DNA from: Mycolicibacterium mengxianglii
GTDB taxonomy: Bacteria > Actinomycetota > Actinomycetes > Mycobacteriales > Mycobacteriaceae
Length of the DNA stretch: 64,000 nt
Reading direction: 5' to 3'
NCBI RefSeq assembly: GCF_015710575.1
Contig: NZ_CP065373.1
Span: 2,852,001 to 2,916,000 of the forward strand
Shown: positions 1 through 8,114 of the stretch, piece by piece
How the letters are laid out: each line of letters starts with the position of its first letter
How positions within the stretch are numbered: position 1 is the first letter of the stretch
Translations under genes and position numbers: made by a program
The notes under the pieces: generated by a model
Database searches by the model: none
What the model saw: the letters and a program-made list of their open reading frames with translations, nothing else
Told to the model about the DNA's origin: nothing

Positions 1-70
1 TTATGCTGGCCCATTCTGTGCACCGTTCCGGCTGCCGTGCCTGCCGCCGGCCTCGCTGACAAGGATGGCC

Positions 71-1348
71 ATGTCTGTTGGAGCCGACGCGACGCCGCCA
101 CCGACACCCCGCATCGCCAGTCATATCCGGCTGACGTCGCACAGCGGTGGGCCGGACGCCCCGCCGTTGCAGTGGGGCGCGCCGACCGCCGCAGCTCGCG
201 GGCCGGTGATCGGCACCACGGGCTCCCGGGCACACCGCAACGTCATCGGCACCCACTCCGGGTCCTACAGCGTCTACCGCGCGCTGGCCGTCGCGTCCGG
301 CGCGCTGTCGCGGGACCATCGGGCCGATCTGACCAACACTGCGCCCACCGACGTCGTGGGCCCCTACCCGCAGTGGGGCGACCCGGGTGCGATCGTCAGC
401 CTCGATCCCTGGGGTGCTGCCGTCGCAGACGTCTTCTCCGCCCAGATCGCCGCCGGGATGGACATCCGGCCCACCATCGCGGTGACCCAGGCGCATGTCC
501 AGTTGCCGGAGATCTCCGAGGCCATCCACCGGGGACGGCTGCGACCCGACGGGCGGGTCCTGATGCCCAACGGCGCCGCCGTGGTCACCAAGGCCGCCGT
601 CGAACCCGTCTGGCATCTGCCGGGGGTGGCCGCCCGGTTCGGTTGCTCCGAGGCCGACCTGCGCCGAGTGCTGTTCGAGGAGACCGGTGGGATGTATCCC
701 GAACTGGTCACGCGCGGGGATCTCGAGGTCTTCCTGCCGCCGATCGGCGGGCAGACCGTGTACATCTTCGGCGACCCGCGAGAGTTGGCCGACCCGTCAG
801 TGGAACTGACCGCGCGGGTCCACGACGAGTGCAACGGATCGGACGTGTTCGGCTCCGACATCTGCACCTGCCGGCCGTACCTGACGCATGCGATCGAGGA
901 ATGCATCGCCGGGACCCAGCGGGGCGGTGTCGGGTTGGTGGCCTACTCCCGGAAGGAAGGACGTGCTCTGGGTGAGGTGACCAAGTTCCTGGTGTACAAC
1001 GCCCGCAAACGCCAGGTTGGTGGGGATACCGCCGACCAGTACTTCGCGCGCACCGAATGCGTTGCAGGAGTGCAGGATATGCGGTTCCAGGAGTTGATGC
1101 CCGACGTACTGCACTGGCTGGGCATCACCAAGATCCACCGGCTGGTCTCGATGAGCAACATGAAGTACGACGCCATCACGGGTTCCGGCATCGAGGTCGG
1201 CGAGCGGGTCAACATTCCCGACGATTTGATTCCCGCCGACGCGCGTGTCGAAATAGACGCCAAGATGGCTGCCGGTTACTTCACCCCCGGCCCGGTTCCG
1301 GACGCCGACGAGTTGAAGAACACCGTCGGCCGGAGCCTGCAGGGATGA
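71..1348 (+). CDS. GTP cyclohydrolase II-like protein of the URC uracil catabolism pathway (URC1-type)
   Basis: This 425-residue protein belongs to the GTP cyclohydrolase II (RibA) superfamily, in the long form found in the URC pyrimidine-degradation pathway rather than riboflavin synthesis. The zinc-site region is visible at residues 251-267, with cysteines C254, C265 and C267 in a His-Asp-Glu-Cys...Cys-Thr-Cys pattern. It is followed by a YSRKEGRALGE segment equivalent to the RibA YLRQEGRGIGL loop. The start at 71 is preferred to the ATG at 65 because AAGGA (61-65) sits 5 nt before it. It overlaps the next gene by ATGA, and upp follows; this URC1-URC4-UPRT trio is the diagnostic context. 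The enzyme is thought to open a ring in a uracil-derived ribotide, but the exact reaction is inference. Confidence 0.85.
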   Translation: MSVGADATPPPTPRIASHIRLTSHSGGPDAPPLQWGAPTAAARGPVIGTTGSRAHRNVIGTHSGSYSVYRALAVASGALSRDHRADLTNTAPTDVVGPYPQWGDPGAIVSLDPWGAAVADVFSAQIAAGMDIRPTIAVTQAHVQLPEISEAIHRGRLRPDGRVLMPNGAAVVTKAAVEPVWHLPGVAARFGCSEADLRRVLFEETGGMYPELVTRGDLEVFLPPIGGQTVYIFGDPRELADPSVELTARVHDECNGSDVFGSDICTCRPYLTHAIEECIAGTQRGGVGLVAYSRKEGRALGEVTKFLVYNARKRQVGGDTADQYFARTECVAGVQDMRFQELMPDVLHWLGITKIHRLVSMSNMKYDAITGSGIEVGERVNIPDDLIPADARVEIDAKMAAGYFTPGPVPDADELKNTVGRSLQG

Positions 1349-2577
1349 CGCCCTCCCCGACCGGCGGACCGGTCGCGGAACTGCGCACCACCGCGGCCAT
1401 CCGCCACCGCTGTCGGTACCTGCTCGACCGGGCGCGCAGCGGTGAGTCCCGGTGGTTCACCGTCGAGGACAGCGCGCTGCCCACGGCGGCGGCACTGGTG
1501 GCTGACCTGACCACCGAGCGTTTCCCCGATCTGCGAATCCCCTTCCACAGTCGGTGGCGACATTTCGAGGCGGGCGGGCTGGACCGCACCGGTGAACTGC
1601 GGTCGCGGTTGGGCGAATTGGATGCACCCGCGCAGGCCCGCGCGCTGATCGACCTCGCGGTGGTCAGCGTCCTGCTCGATGCCGGCTCGGGACCGGCCTG
1701 GCACTACCACGAGGACGTCACCGGTGAATCGTTCGGCCGCTCCGAAGGACTCGCGGTGGCGAGTTGGCATGCGTTTGTCGGCGGGCTGTTCTCCAGCGAT
1801 CCCGACAATCCGTTGCAAGCCGACGCCGCCGGGTTGGGCGCGCTCGACGCCGAACGGCTGGCCGAGGCGTTCCAGGTCTGCCCCACCAATGACCTGGTGG
1901 GGCTCGACGGCCGGGTCCAGCTGCTGCGCCGCCTCTCGACCGCACTGACCGACCGGGGTGAGATCTTCGGCAGCCCGGCACGCCCCGGGGGACTCTTCGA
2001 CGCGCTGACCGCGACGGCGGGGGCCACGAGTGTCAACGCGCACGACATCCTGTCGCTGCTGTTGGGGACGCTGTCGGGAATCTGGTTGGCCGACAGCATG
2101 ATCGACGGTGAACCGCTCGGCGACTGCTGGCCGCACCCGGCAGTGCCGGGTCCGGGGTCCACCCAGGGTTGGGTGCCGTTCCACAAACTGTCGCAGTGGC
2201 TGACGTATTCGCTGCTCGAACCGTTCGAGTGGGCCGGTACACCGGTCAGTGGACTTGACGCACTGACCGGACTCCCGGAATATCGCAACGGCGGGCTCCT
2301 ACTCGATACCGGAGCGGTGGCACTGCGGACCCCGGAGCTGGCAAACCGGAACTGGTCGGTGGCAGACGAACTGGTGGTCGAATGGCGGGCGCTGACGGTG
2401 GCGCTGCTCGACGACCTGGCGCCCTTGGTGCGTGAACGCCTCGGCGACGATGCCGCGCAGTTACCGTTGGCGTGCATCCTGGAAGGCGGTACCTGGGCTG
2501 CCGGACGCCGCCTCGCTTCTCAGCTTCGGGGCGGCCTACCCCCGCTCTCCATCATCAGTGACGGGACGGTCTTCTGA
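1345..2577 (+). CDS. DUF1688 family protein, URC4-type uracil catabolism enzyme
   Basis: This 410-residue protein is a DUF1688 (URC4) family member. It has the characteristic N-terminal block AAIRHRCRYLLDRARSG and the RIPFHSRWRHFEAGGLDR region near residues 60-80. URC4 is required for uracil breakdown in the yeast URC pathway and co-occurs with URC1 and uracil phosphoribosyltransferase in bacteria, but its chemistry is not settled. The ATG at 1345 overlaps the upstream stop as ATGA, implying translational coupling; the reading frame stays open upstream but runs inside URC1. The gene ends 3 nt before upp. No signal peptide or membrane segment is seen. Confidence 0.85.
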   Translation: MTPSPTGGPVAELRTTAAIRHRCRYLLDRARSGESRWFTVEDSALPTAAALVADLTTERFPDLRIPFHSRWRHFEAGGLDRTGELRSRLGELDAPAQARALIDLAVVSVLLDAGSGPAWHYHEDVTGESFGRSEGLAVASWHAFVGGLFSSDPDNPLQADAAGLGALDAERLAEAFQVCPTNDLVGLDGRVQLLRRLSTALTDRGEIFGSPARPGGLFDALTATAGATSVNAHDILSLLLGTLSGIWLADSMIDGEPLGDCWPHPAVPGPGSTQGWVPFHKLSQWLTYSLLEPFEWAGTPVSGLDALTGLPEYRNGGLLLDTGAVALRTPELANRNWSVADELVVEWRALTVALLDDLAPLVRERLGDDAAQLPLACILEGGTWAAGRRLASQLRGGLPPLSIISDGTVF

Positions 2578-2580
2578 TCC

Positions 2581-3219
2581 ATGGCCGACAATGCCAACAT
2601 CCACCTGATCGACCACCCTCTGGTCCAGCACAAGCTGACACTCCTGCGGCAGAAAGAGGTGTCCACCAACAACTTTCGGCGACTTGTCAACGAGGTGTCG
2701 GCGTTGTTGGCCTACGAGGTGCTCCGTGACATCCCGCTGCACGACGTCGAGATCGAGACGCCGCTGGAAACCATGACCGGCAGGGTGATCGACGGTAAGA
2801 AGTTGGTGTTCGTCTCGATACTGCGGGCCGGTACCGGCATTCTCGACGGCATGCTCTCGGTGGTCCCGGGCGCGCGAGTCGGCCACATCGGGCTCTATCG
2901 GGACCCGAAGACTCTCATCGCGGTCGAGTATTACTTCAAGATGCCCCAGGACCTCGCCGAACGGGACGTCGTGATCGTGGACCCGATGTTGGCCACCGGA
3001 CACTCCGCCGTCGCCGCGGTGGACCGGCTCAAAGAGTTGTCACCCAAGTCGATCAAGTTCGTCTGCCTGCTGACCTGTCCCGAGGGTGTGGCCGCGATGC
3101 AGGACGCGCATCCGGACGTTCCGGTGTACACGGCCGCGATCGACCGCGAGCTCGACGAACACGGCTACATCGTTCCCGGCCTCGGCGACGCCGGTGACCG
3201 GATGTTCGGGACGAAATAG
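2581..3219 (+). CDS. upp: Uracil phosphoribosyltransferase
   Basis: This 212-residue protein converts uracil and PRPP to UMP. The PRPP-binding loop is seen as [18 protein letters not shown], the uracil-binding C-terminus as [13 protein letters not shown], and the [12 protein letters not shown] block is also conserved; the length is standard for the family. Salvage is the general role. As the third gene of the URC operon, only 3 nt after URC4, it would supply the uridine ribotide that the URC enzymes degrade (URC6 role). Whether the genome has a second salvage upp elsewhere cannot be seen here. Confidence 0.95.
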   Translation: MADNANIHLIDHPLVQHKLTLLRQKEVSTNNFRRLVNEVSALLAYEVLRDIPLHDVEIETPLETMTGRVIDGKKLVFVSILRAGTGILDGMLSVVPGARVGHIGLYRDPKTLIAVEYYFKMPQDLAERDVVIVDPMLATGHSAVAAVDRLKELSPKSIKFVCLLTCPEGVAAMQDAHPDVPVYTAAIDRELDEHGYIVPGLGDAGDRMFGTK

Positions 3220-3242
3220 GCAGCGCGCCTGCAGCCACGCCG

Positions 3243-3254
3243 TAAGGTCGCAGT
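3243..3254 (+). promoter_or_regulatory. -10 box TAAGGT 6 nt before an ATG (leaderless-type start)
   Basis: TAAGGT at 3243-3248 is followed by CGCAGT and then the ATG at 3255. There is no Shine-Dalgarno sequence. A TANNNT box 6-7 nt before a start codon is the usual mycobacterial leaderless arrangement. The transcription start itself is inferred. Confidence 0.5.
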
Positions 3255-3446
3255 ATGCGCAGTGCCTTTCTCGTCCTTTTCGGTGTGATCATCGCGTTGT
3301 TCGGATTGCTCTTCACCCTGCAGGGATTCGGGGTGGTCCAGGGCAGCCCGATGAGTAACACCACCACCTGGTCGGTCCTCGGTCCCATCATCGCGCTCGT
3401 CGGCGTCGCGATGGTGTACCTGGGGCGGCGGCTGCGGCGGCCCTAG
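3255..3446 (+). CDS. Small two-helix membrane protein, function unknown
   Basis: This 63-residue protein has two hydrophobic helices (about residues 4-26 and 41-56) separated by a short polar loop, and a basic C-terminus (GRRLRRP) that would face the cytoplasm. It has no catalytic motif. It starts at a leaderless-type promoter 35 nt after upp, so it may be transcribed separately. Its TAG stop lies in a CTAG palindrome that also supplies the TAG stop of the convergent oxidoreductase gene, so the two genes overlap tail to tail by 4 bp. Coding status is supported by the membrane pattern and promoter spacing; function is unknown. Confidence 0.6.
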   Translation: MRSAFLVLFGVIIALFGLLFTLQGFGVVQGSPMSNTTTWSVLGPIIALVGVAMVYLGRRLRRP

Positions 3447-4255
3447 GGATGGGCCCGGTGCATCAAGGGTTGCACCTCCGACCCGATCATCGCCACGAAC
3501 TCGGCGATATCGGTGTCCGGACCGCACTGGAACACAATGGTGTCGGCACCGGCGTCAACCCATGGCCCGGCGGCGGCAGCGATCTGCGAACCGGACTGCC
3601 CGGCAATGCATTCCACGTAGACCACGACAGCGTGCGGGGCGGGATCGGCGCGGCGCAGCTGTCCGTTGCGGATGTGTCCAACCGCTTCGCGTAGCTCCTG
3701 GGCCGTGGTGCCGCCGGTGATCACGGTACCTGAGGCCAGTTCGCCGCTGAGCGCAAGTGTCTTCGGACCTGTTGCACCGCAGAGCAATTCAACTCCCCGC
3801 TGCGGCGGCCATTCGAGCTGCACATGGTCGAGCCGGACGTAGGACCCCTCAACAGTCACCGGTTGGCCGTCCAGCAGCGCGCGCAGCGCTGTCAGATACT
3901 CGCGTAAGAGCGTCATCGGCGACGGCGCAGCGGCGCCGATCTGGGCCATCCAGCTCGCCACACCGTGACCGACCCCGACACGGACCCGGCCGGGGAAGGC
4001 TCGGTGCAGGGTCGCGATCTCCATGGCAGCAGCCGCGACATTGCGCATCGGCACGGGCAGCACGCCGAGCCCCACGGTGATCCGGCTGGTGGCGGACAGT
4101 GCGATCGCCGCGGTCGAGACGCCGCCGGTGAGGAAGCAGTCCTCCCAGAGCCACAACTCCTCGAGACCGGCGGCGTCGGCCGCTCGCGCGGTGTCGGCGA
4201 GCCGTTCCGGTGCAAATTGGGGGCGGTACACCGCTCCCACGCGGACGCCGGTCAT
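3443..4255 (-). CDS. LLM-class (luciferase-like) flavin/F420-dependent oxidoreductase
   Basis: This 270-residue TIM-barrel protein belongs to the bacterial luciferase-like monooxygenase superfamily, which in mycobacteria is mostly F420-dependent. Family features are the N-terminal strand VGAVYRP, the ELWLWEDCFLTGG segment, and the TVGLGVLPVPMRN...FPGRVRVGVGHG block that contacts the cofactor. It is shorter than the usual 300-350 residues but complete at both ends. The ATG overlaps the stop of the upstream glyoxalase-fold gene (ATGA), so the two are co-translated. Substrate is unknown, and F420 versus FMN cannot be decided from sequence alone. Confidence 0.8.
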   Translation of the reverse strand: MTGVRVGAVYRPQFAPERLADTARAADAAGLEELWLWEDCFLTGGVSTAAIALSATSRITVGLGVLPVPMRNVAAAAMEIATLHRAFPGRVRVGVGHGVASWMAQIGAAAPSPMTLLREYLTALRALLDGQPVTVEGSYVRLDHVQLEWPPQRGVELLCGATGPKTLALSGELASGTVITGGTTAQELREAVGHIRNGQLRRADPAPHAVVVYVECIAGQSGSQIAAAAGPWVDAGADTIVFQCGPDTDIAEFVAMIGSEVQPLMHRAHP

Positions 4256-4665
4256 AGCGTGCCGAAGAACTCGATCCAGTTACCGTCGGGGTCGGCCACG
4301 AACAGGTAGGCGATGCCGGGGACGGGTTCGAACTCGGTGAGCGGCTCGACCAGCTCGTACGGTGAGGCCGCGACCCGCTCTGCGAGCTGTGTCAGGTGCT
4401 GCACACCGAACGAGAAGTACTTGATGCCGGCCTGCGCATGGCCGCCACCCGGTGCGGTCGGCTCCGGCGGCGGCGGGGTGTAGGTGACGAGCTTGACGAC
4501 GTTGCCGCCCAATGCGTAGCGGCGCTGCGACCCTCCCGGGAAGTCCAACTCGGACTGGAACTCCAGGCCGAGGAAGTTCTCGTAGAACTCGATCATCTCG
4601 GCGAGGTTGGTCGTCACCACGGCCACCTCGATATTCGGGCTCAGCAGCTCCAGTTTCGCGCTCAC
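4252..4665 (-). CDS. Glyoxalase/VOC-fold protein
   Basis: This 137-residue vicinal-oxygen-chelate domain protein shows two beta-alpha-beta-beta-beta modules. The first starts at NIEVAVVTTNLAEMIEFYENFLGLEF, and the second ends with IAYLFVADPDGNWIEFFG, where the Glu of WIEFF is a typical metal-ligand position. I chose the GTG at 4665 (protein begins VSAKLELL). The open frame extends to 4755, but that extension would overlap the upstream gene and looks non-coding. The gene is coupled to the downstream LLM oxidoreductase by a 4-bp overlap. Members include glyoxalases, dioxygenases and resistance proteins; none can be chosen here. Confidence 0.75.
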   Translation of the reverse strand: MSAKLELLSPNIEVAVVTTNLAEMIEFYENFLGLEFQSELDFPGGSQRRYALGGNVVKLVTYTPPPPEPTAPGGGHAQAGIKYFSFGVQHLTQLAERVAASPYELVEPLTEFEPVPGIAYLFVADPDGNWIEFFGTL

Positions 4666-4714
4666 CGGGTCATCGTGCCACGGCGGGATGACGGGACCGG
4701 GCGCTACGCGCCGG

Positions 4715-5293
4715 TCAGACCCCGGTCCAGGCCTCCTCGAGGCGTTCGGCCACATCGATCACCTTCGCCTGGACTGCTTCCGGCGCGTCGATCTGTTCGG
4801 CGACGTGCTGGGCGATGAATCGCCGGATCTCGGCGTCCACTCCCCCGATGATGCGGACGATCTCGCCGCGGATCGACTTCGACGCCACATGGACGCTGAT
4901 ATCGGTTGCGCGAGGCTTGGCCACGTCGATGATCAGCAGCAGGGGTTCGGCGGCACGCGCAGTGGCACGCAGCGCGATCTCACCGTCGACGGTGAAGCGT
5001 TGCTTGTCCAGACGCAGGTCGACCAGCAGATCGATCTCCAGCGGAATCCGGATGGAGAAGGTGATGGTGTCACCGAGGTGCCGGGTGGCCTGGGGTTCCT
5101 GAATCCGGACTCGCGCGGTGACACGTGCCAGCCCACCGGGCCCTTGGGCCATCGGACCCATCTCGAGCTCACCACCGGCGATCTCGGCGAAAGCGGCGGC
5201 CACGCGTTCCTCGGTGACGGCAATCTCGAAGAAGTTCCGGCCCCAGCGCTCGTACGTCAGGTATCCGTGATTTGGGTTACCGTGCGAATCCAT
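4715..5293 (-). CDS. Conserved hypothetical protein (192 aa)
   Basis: This 192-residue soluble protein is of unrecognised function. It has no signal peptide or membrane helix. The middle (residues about 55-150) is rich in alternating beta-strand segments such as TITFSIRIPLEIDLLVDLRL, and the last 50 residues are helical and charged, suggesting a beta-rich lipid-binding or sandwich fold followed by helices. The start is supported by GGAG 5 nt before the ATG. It is the first of three minus-strand genes (this, VOC, LLM) and is divergent from the MmyB-type regulator, a candidate controller by position only. Confidence 0.65.
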   Translation of the reverse strand: MDSHGNPNHGYLTYERWGRNFFEIAVTEERVAAAFAEIAGGELEMGPMAQGPGGLARVTARVRIQEPQATRHLGDTITFSIRIPLEIDLLVDLRLDKQRFTVDGEIALRATARAAEPLLLIIDVAKPRATDISVHVASKSIRGEIVRIIGGVDAEIRRFIAQHVAEQIDAPEAVQAKVIDVAERLEEAWTGV

Positions 5294-5367
5294 AGTGCTC
5301 CTACGTTCTCATGCCGGCGAGCCACAACCGAATAATGTGAGGCGCGTTGTTCGGCGAGACTGGCAAG

Positions 5368-6171
5368 GTGAGTACCACTGTGACCGGTTCGAGGACCACC
5401 GTGACGCCCTTCGGTGCGTTGATGCGTCAGTGGCGCAAACGTCGGGGGCTCAGCCAACTCGAGCTGGCCATCGGCGCCGACGTGTCCTCCCGTCACCTCA
5501 GTTTCATCGAAACCGGCAGGTCAACGCCCAGCCGGGCCATGGTGCTGCGGTTGGCAGCCGCCCTGGAGATACCCCGTCGCGAGCAGAACCAACTGTTGGT
5601 GGCCGCCGGCCTGGCACCCGAATACACCGAACGCGCCCTCGATGACCCCGAGATGGCCGCGGTCCGCGACGGTGTGGAGCGGGTGCTGGCCGCCTACGAA
5701 CCGTTTCCCTGCCTGGCTGTGGACCGGACCTGGCGGATCGTTCGCGCCAACACCAGCGCGGGCGTCCTCCTCGGCGGGGTCGCCCCGGATCTGCTGGAAC
5801 AGCCGAACGCGCTGCGGATCGCCCTGCACCCGGACGGGCTGGCGCCCCGAATTCGCAATCTCGGGCAGTGGCGCCACCATCTGCTGGAACGGTTGCGCCG
5901 CGAAGTGGCCGTCAGCGGCGATGCTCTGCTCGCTGAGCTGCTGGTCGAACTGGAGGGCTATCCGGGCGGCAGCCGGGTCGAAGACGAACTCGGTGGCGTG
6001 GTGGTGCCGTTGGAATTGCTCAGCGATGAGGGCGTGGTGCTGTCATTGTTGAGCACCGTGACGACCTTCGGCACCGCACTGGACCTGACCGCGGCGGAGC
6101 TCAGCATCGAGGCGTTCCTGCCCGCCGACGCCGGGACCGCTGAGGCACTGAGCCTGCGGGCGGGCCGTTGA
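5368..6171 (+). CDS. XRE-type transcriptional regulator with MmyB-like ligand-binding domain
   Basis: This 267-residue regulator has an N-terminal helix-turn-helix (about residues 10-65; LSQLELAIGADVSSRHLSFI, then ETGRSTPS) and a C-terminal MmyB-like PAS-type domain (about 95-260; FPCLAVDRTWRIVRANTSAG), which in this family binds a hydrophobic ligand such as a fatty acid. The GTG at 5368 is preferred (GGCGAGA lies upstream); a TTG at 5347 and a GTG at 5380 are alternatives. Its TGA overlaps the ATG of the following thioesterase by one base, so the two are coupled. It probably controls that gene and perhaps the divergent 4.2-5.3 kb operon. Confidence 0.85.
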   Translation: MSTTVTGSRTTVTPFGALMRQWRKRRGLSQLELAIGADVSSRHLSFIETGRSTPSRAMVLRLAAALEIPRREQNQLLVAAGLAPEYTERALDDPEMAAVRDGVERVLAAYEPFPCLAVDRTWRIVRANTSAGVLLGGVAPDLLEQPNALRIALHPDGLAPRIRNLGQWRHHLLERLRREVAVSGDALLAELLVELEGYPGGSRVEDELGGVVVPLELLSDEGVVLSLLSTVTTFGTALDLTAAELSIEAFLPADAGTAEALSLRAGR

Positions 6172-6590
6172 TGGGTACGCCGCATTTCGTGATGCCGTTG
6201 AGGGTTCGGTACGCCGAATGCGATATGCAGGGCAGGGCGTTCAACGCCCACTACCTGACCTGGGCGGACATGGCGCACACCGAAGCGCTCGGTGCGGTGG
6301 TCGGGGACTACCGCGAGATGACCGCGGCGGGCGTGGATGTGGTGGTCGCCGCCGCCGAGTTACAGTTTCGCCGACCGGCGACCTTCGATGACCGGCTGCT
6401 GGTGCAGGTCCGGTTCGGCGCGCCTGGAAACACGTCTCTGCAAACCACTTTCGTGATGGTGCGCGACGACGCAAGCGCCGAAGTGGTCGCCGAATGCGCG
6501 CTGACCCATGTCTGTGTCGACACCACCCACTACGCGAAGCGGCCGTGGCCGCAATGGTTCCGAGCCCGACTGGCCGCCACCGTCGGCTGA
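6171..6590 (+). CDS. Acyl-CoA thioesterase, 4HBT hotdog family
   Basis: This 139-residue hotdog-fold protein is of the 4-hydroxybenzoyl-CoA thioesterase type. It opens with VRYAECDMQGRAFNAHYLTW, where the Asp followed by Gly and the asparagine-aromatic block form the usual active-site loop, and continues with a long central helix and TFDDRLLVQVRFG. It should hydrolyse an acyl-CoA in the cytoplasm; the acyl group is unknown. The start overlaps the stop of the MmyB-type regulator (TGATG), and a regulator with a probable acyl ligand next to a thioesterase suggests a small fatty-acyl sensing unit. The latter is inference. Confidence 0.8.
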   Translation: MGTPHFVMPLRVRYAECDMQGRAFNAHYLTWADMAHTEALGAVVGDYREMTAAGVDVVVAAAELQFRRPATFDDRLLVQVRFGAPGNTSLQTTFVMVRDDASAEVVAECALTHVCVDTTHYAKRPWPQWFRARLAATVG

Positions 6591-6642
6591 AATGCTCATG
6601 CGGTACTTCGCCGCCCCGGTGCCCGGATCCGGGCGGCAGACG

Positions 6643-6957
6643 TCAACGTCCGGCCGGATAGTCCACCAGCGACCGCCAGAAATTCTCCGGCAATTCACGA
6701 CCGTCCCGCAGCACCATGGCCAACCCGGACGCCATCGCAATTCCCAGCAGTCCGAGCCAGAGTCCGGCTGCGGCGATGACGATCCACAACACCGTCCGCA
6801 CCTCCGGCCACGGCGCCGCCAGCGCGAGGATCGGCGCGAAGAAGAAGCCGGTGCCGACGTACCACGACGAACCCGCGCGATCGGCCTTCAGGACGAACTG
6901 GAGCCAACGCGGGACCGGGCGGATCGGTGTGTCGACGGGCTCTCGGACGTCGTTCAT
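6643..6957 (-). CDS. Small membrane protein with two transmembrane helices
   Basis: This 104-residue protein starts MNDVREPV, has an amphipathic region PVPRWLQFVLKADRAGSSWY, two hydrophobic helices (about residues 36-55 and 58-80) and a charged C-terminus (RDGRELPENFWRSLVDYP). The ATG at 6957 is preferred to the longer frame beginning at 6993 because the added residues look non-coding. No domain is recognised. It is convergent with the thioesterase gene and divergent from the ureohydrolase gene, so it is a single-gene unit. Confidence 0.55.
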   Translation of the reverse strand: MNDVREPVDTPIRPVPRWLQFVLKADRAGSSWYVGTGFFFAPILALAAPWPEVRTVLWIVIAAAGLWLGLLGIAMASGLAMVLRDGRELPENFWRSLVDYPAGR

Positions 6958-7061
6958 GCCTCTCACGATGCCGTCGTGGGATTGGTTCGGCAATTACCTC
7001 CGACGTAGTGACCAGGCCCGCAACACGTTTCGTTCGAGCTCCCACACCGGCCGAGCCGCAG

Positions 7062-7073
7062 TAGGGTCAGCGC
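7062..7073 (+). promoter_or_regulatory. -10 box TAGGGT 6 nt before ATG (leaderless-type start)
   Basis: TAGGGT at 7062-7067 is followed by CAGCGC and the ATG at 7074. No ribosome-binding site is present. This fixes the ureohydrolase start and suggests a leaderless mRNA. Confidence 0.5.
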
Positions 7074-8114
7074 ATGAGTCACGAACACGGACCGAAACGC
7101 GAGCTGCCCCCGGGGATGGCCGAGCAGTTGGATCTGCCCTACGCGGGTCTGGCCTCCTTCGGGCATCGGCCCTTCCTGACCGAGACCGAGCAACTCGAGG
7201 CGTGGCGGCCCGATGTGGCGATCGTCGGCGCACCATTTGACATCGCGACGACCAATCGGCCCGGCGCGCGATTCGGCCCGCGCGCCATCCGCGCCACCGC
7301 CTACGAGCCCGGCACCTATCACATGGACCTGGGGCTCGAGATCTTCGATTGGCTCGAGGTGGTCGACTTCGGCGATGCGTACTGTCCGCACGGTCAGACG
7401 GAGGTGTCGCACGCCAATATCCGTGAGCGTGTGCATGCCGTCGCCTCGCGCGGCATTGTTCCGGTGGTGCTCGGCGGCGACCACTCCATCACCTGGCCGT
7501 CAGCCACCGCGGTCGCCGATGTGCACGGTTACGGCAACGTGGGAGTGGTGCATTTCGACGCACATGCCGACACCGCGGACATCATCGAGGGCAACCTGGC
7601 CAGCCACGGCACTCCGATGCGCCGGCTCATCGAATCCGGCGCTGTGCCCGGGACCCACTTCGTGCAGGTCGGATTGCGAGGCTATTGGCCGCCCCAGGAC
7701 ACCTTCGAATGGATGCTCGAGCAGGGCATGACCTGGCACACCATGCAGGAGATCTGGGACAGCGGCTTCAAAGAAGTCATGAAGGTCGCTGTCGCCGAAG
7801 CGTTGGCCAAAGCCGAAAAGCTCTACCTCTCAGTGGACATCGACGTGCTCGATCCGGCGCACGCACCAGGCACCGGAACGCCGGAGCCTGGTGGGATCAC
7901 CAGCGCAGACCTCCTACGGATGGTCCGCCAGCTGTGCTACGAACACGACGTAGTGGGCGTCGACGTCGTGGAAGTCGCCCCCGCCTACGACCACGCCGAG
8001 CTGACGGTCAACGCCGCACACCGGGTGGTGTTCGAGGCGCTGTCCGGGATGGCGGCCCGGCGTCGTGATGCCGCAGGCGGAAAGCCCGGCCACCCGTCGC
8101 CGCTGGCACGGTGA
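7074..8114 (+). CDS. Ureohydrolase (agmatinase/guanidinase-type, arginase superfamily)
   Basis: This 346-residue binuclear-manganese ureohydrolase shows the metal ligands in three motifs: GGDHS (H137), DAHAD (D162, H164, D166) and SVDIDVLDP. All are intact, so it should hydrolyse a guanidino compound to urea and an amine. The sequence is longer than classical SpeB, with an N-terminal extension (about 30 residues) and a C-terminal tail. Substrate among agmatine, guanidinobutyrate, guanidinopropionate or guanidine cannot be set by eye; the loop with TNRPGARFGPRAIR is common to the whole group. No neighbour gives a pathway. Confidence 0.85.
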   Translation: MSHEHGPKRELPPGMAEQLDLPYAGLASFGHRPFLTETEQLEAWRPDVAIVGAPFDIATTNRPGARFGPRAIRATAYEPGTYHMDLGLEIFDWLEVVDFGDAYCPHGQTEVSHANIRERVHAVASRGIVPVVLGGDHSITWPSATAVADVHGYGNVGVVHFDAHADTADIIEGNLASHGTPMRRLIESGAVPGTHFVQVGLRGYWPPQDTFEWMLEQGMTWHTMQEIWDSGFKEVMKVAVAEALAKAEKLYLSVDIDVLDPAHAPGTGTPEPGGITSADLLRMVRQLCYEHDVVGVDVVEVAPAYDHAELTVNAAHRVVFEALSGMAARRRDAAGGKPGHPSPLAR

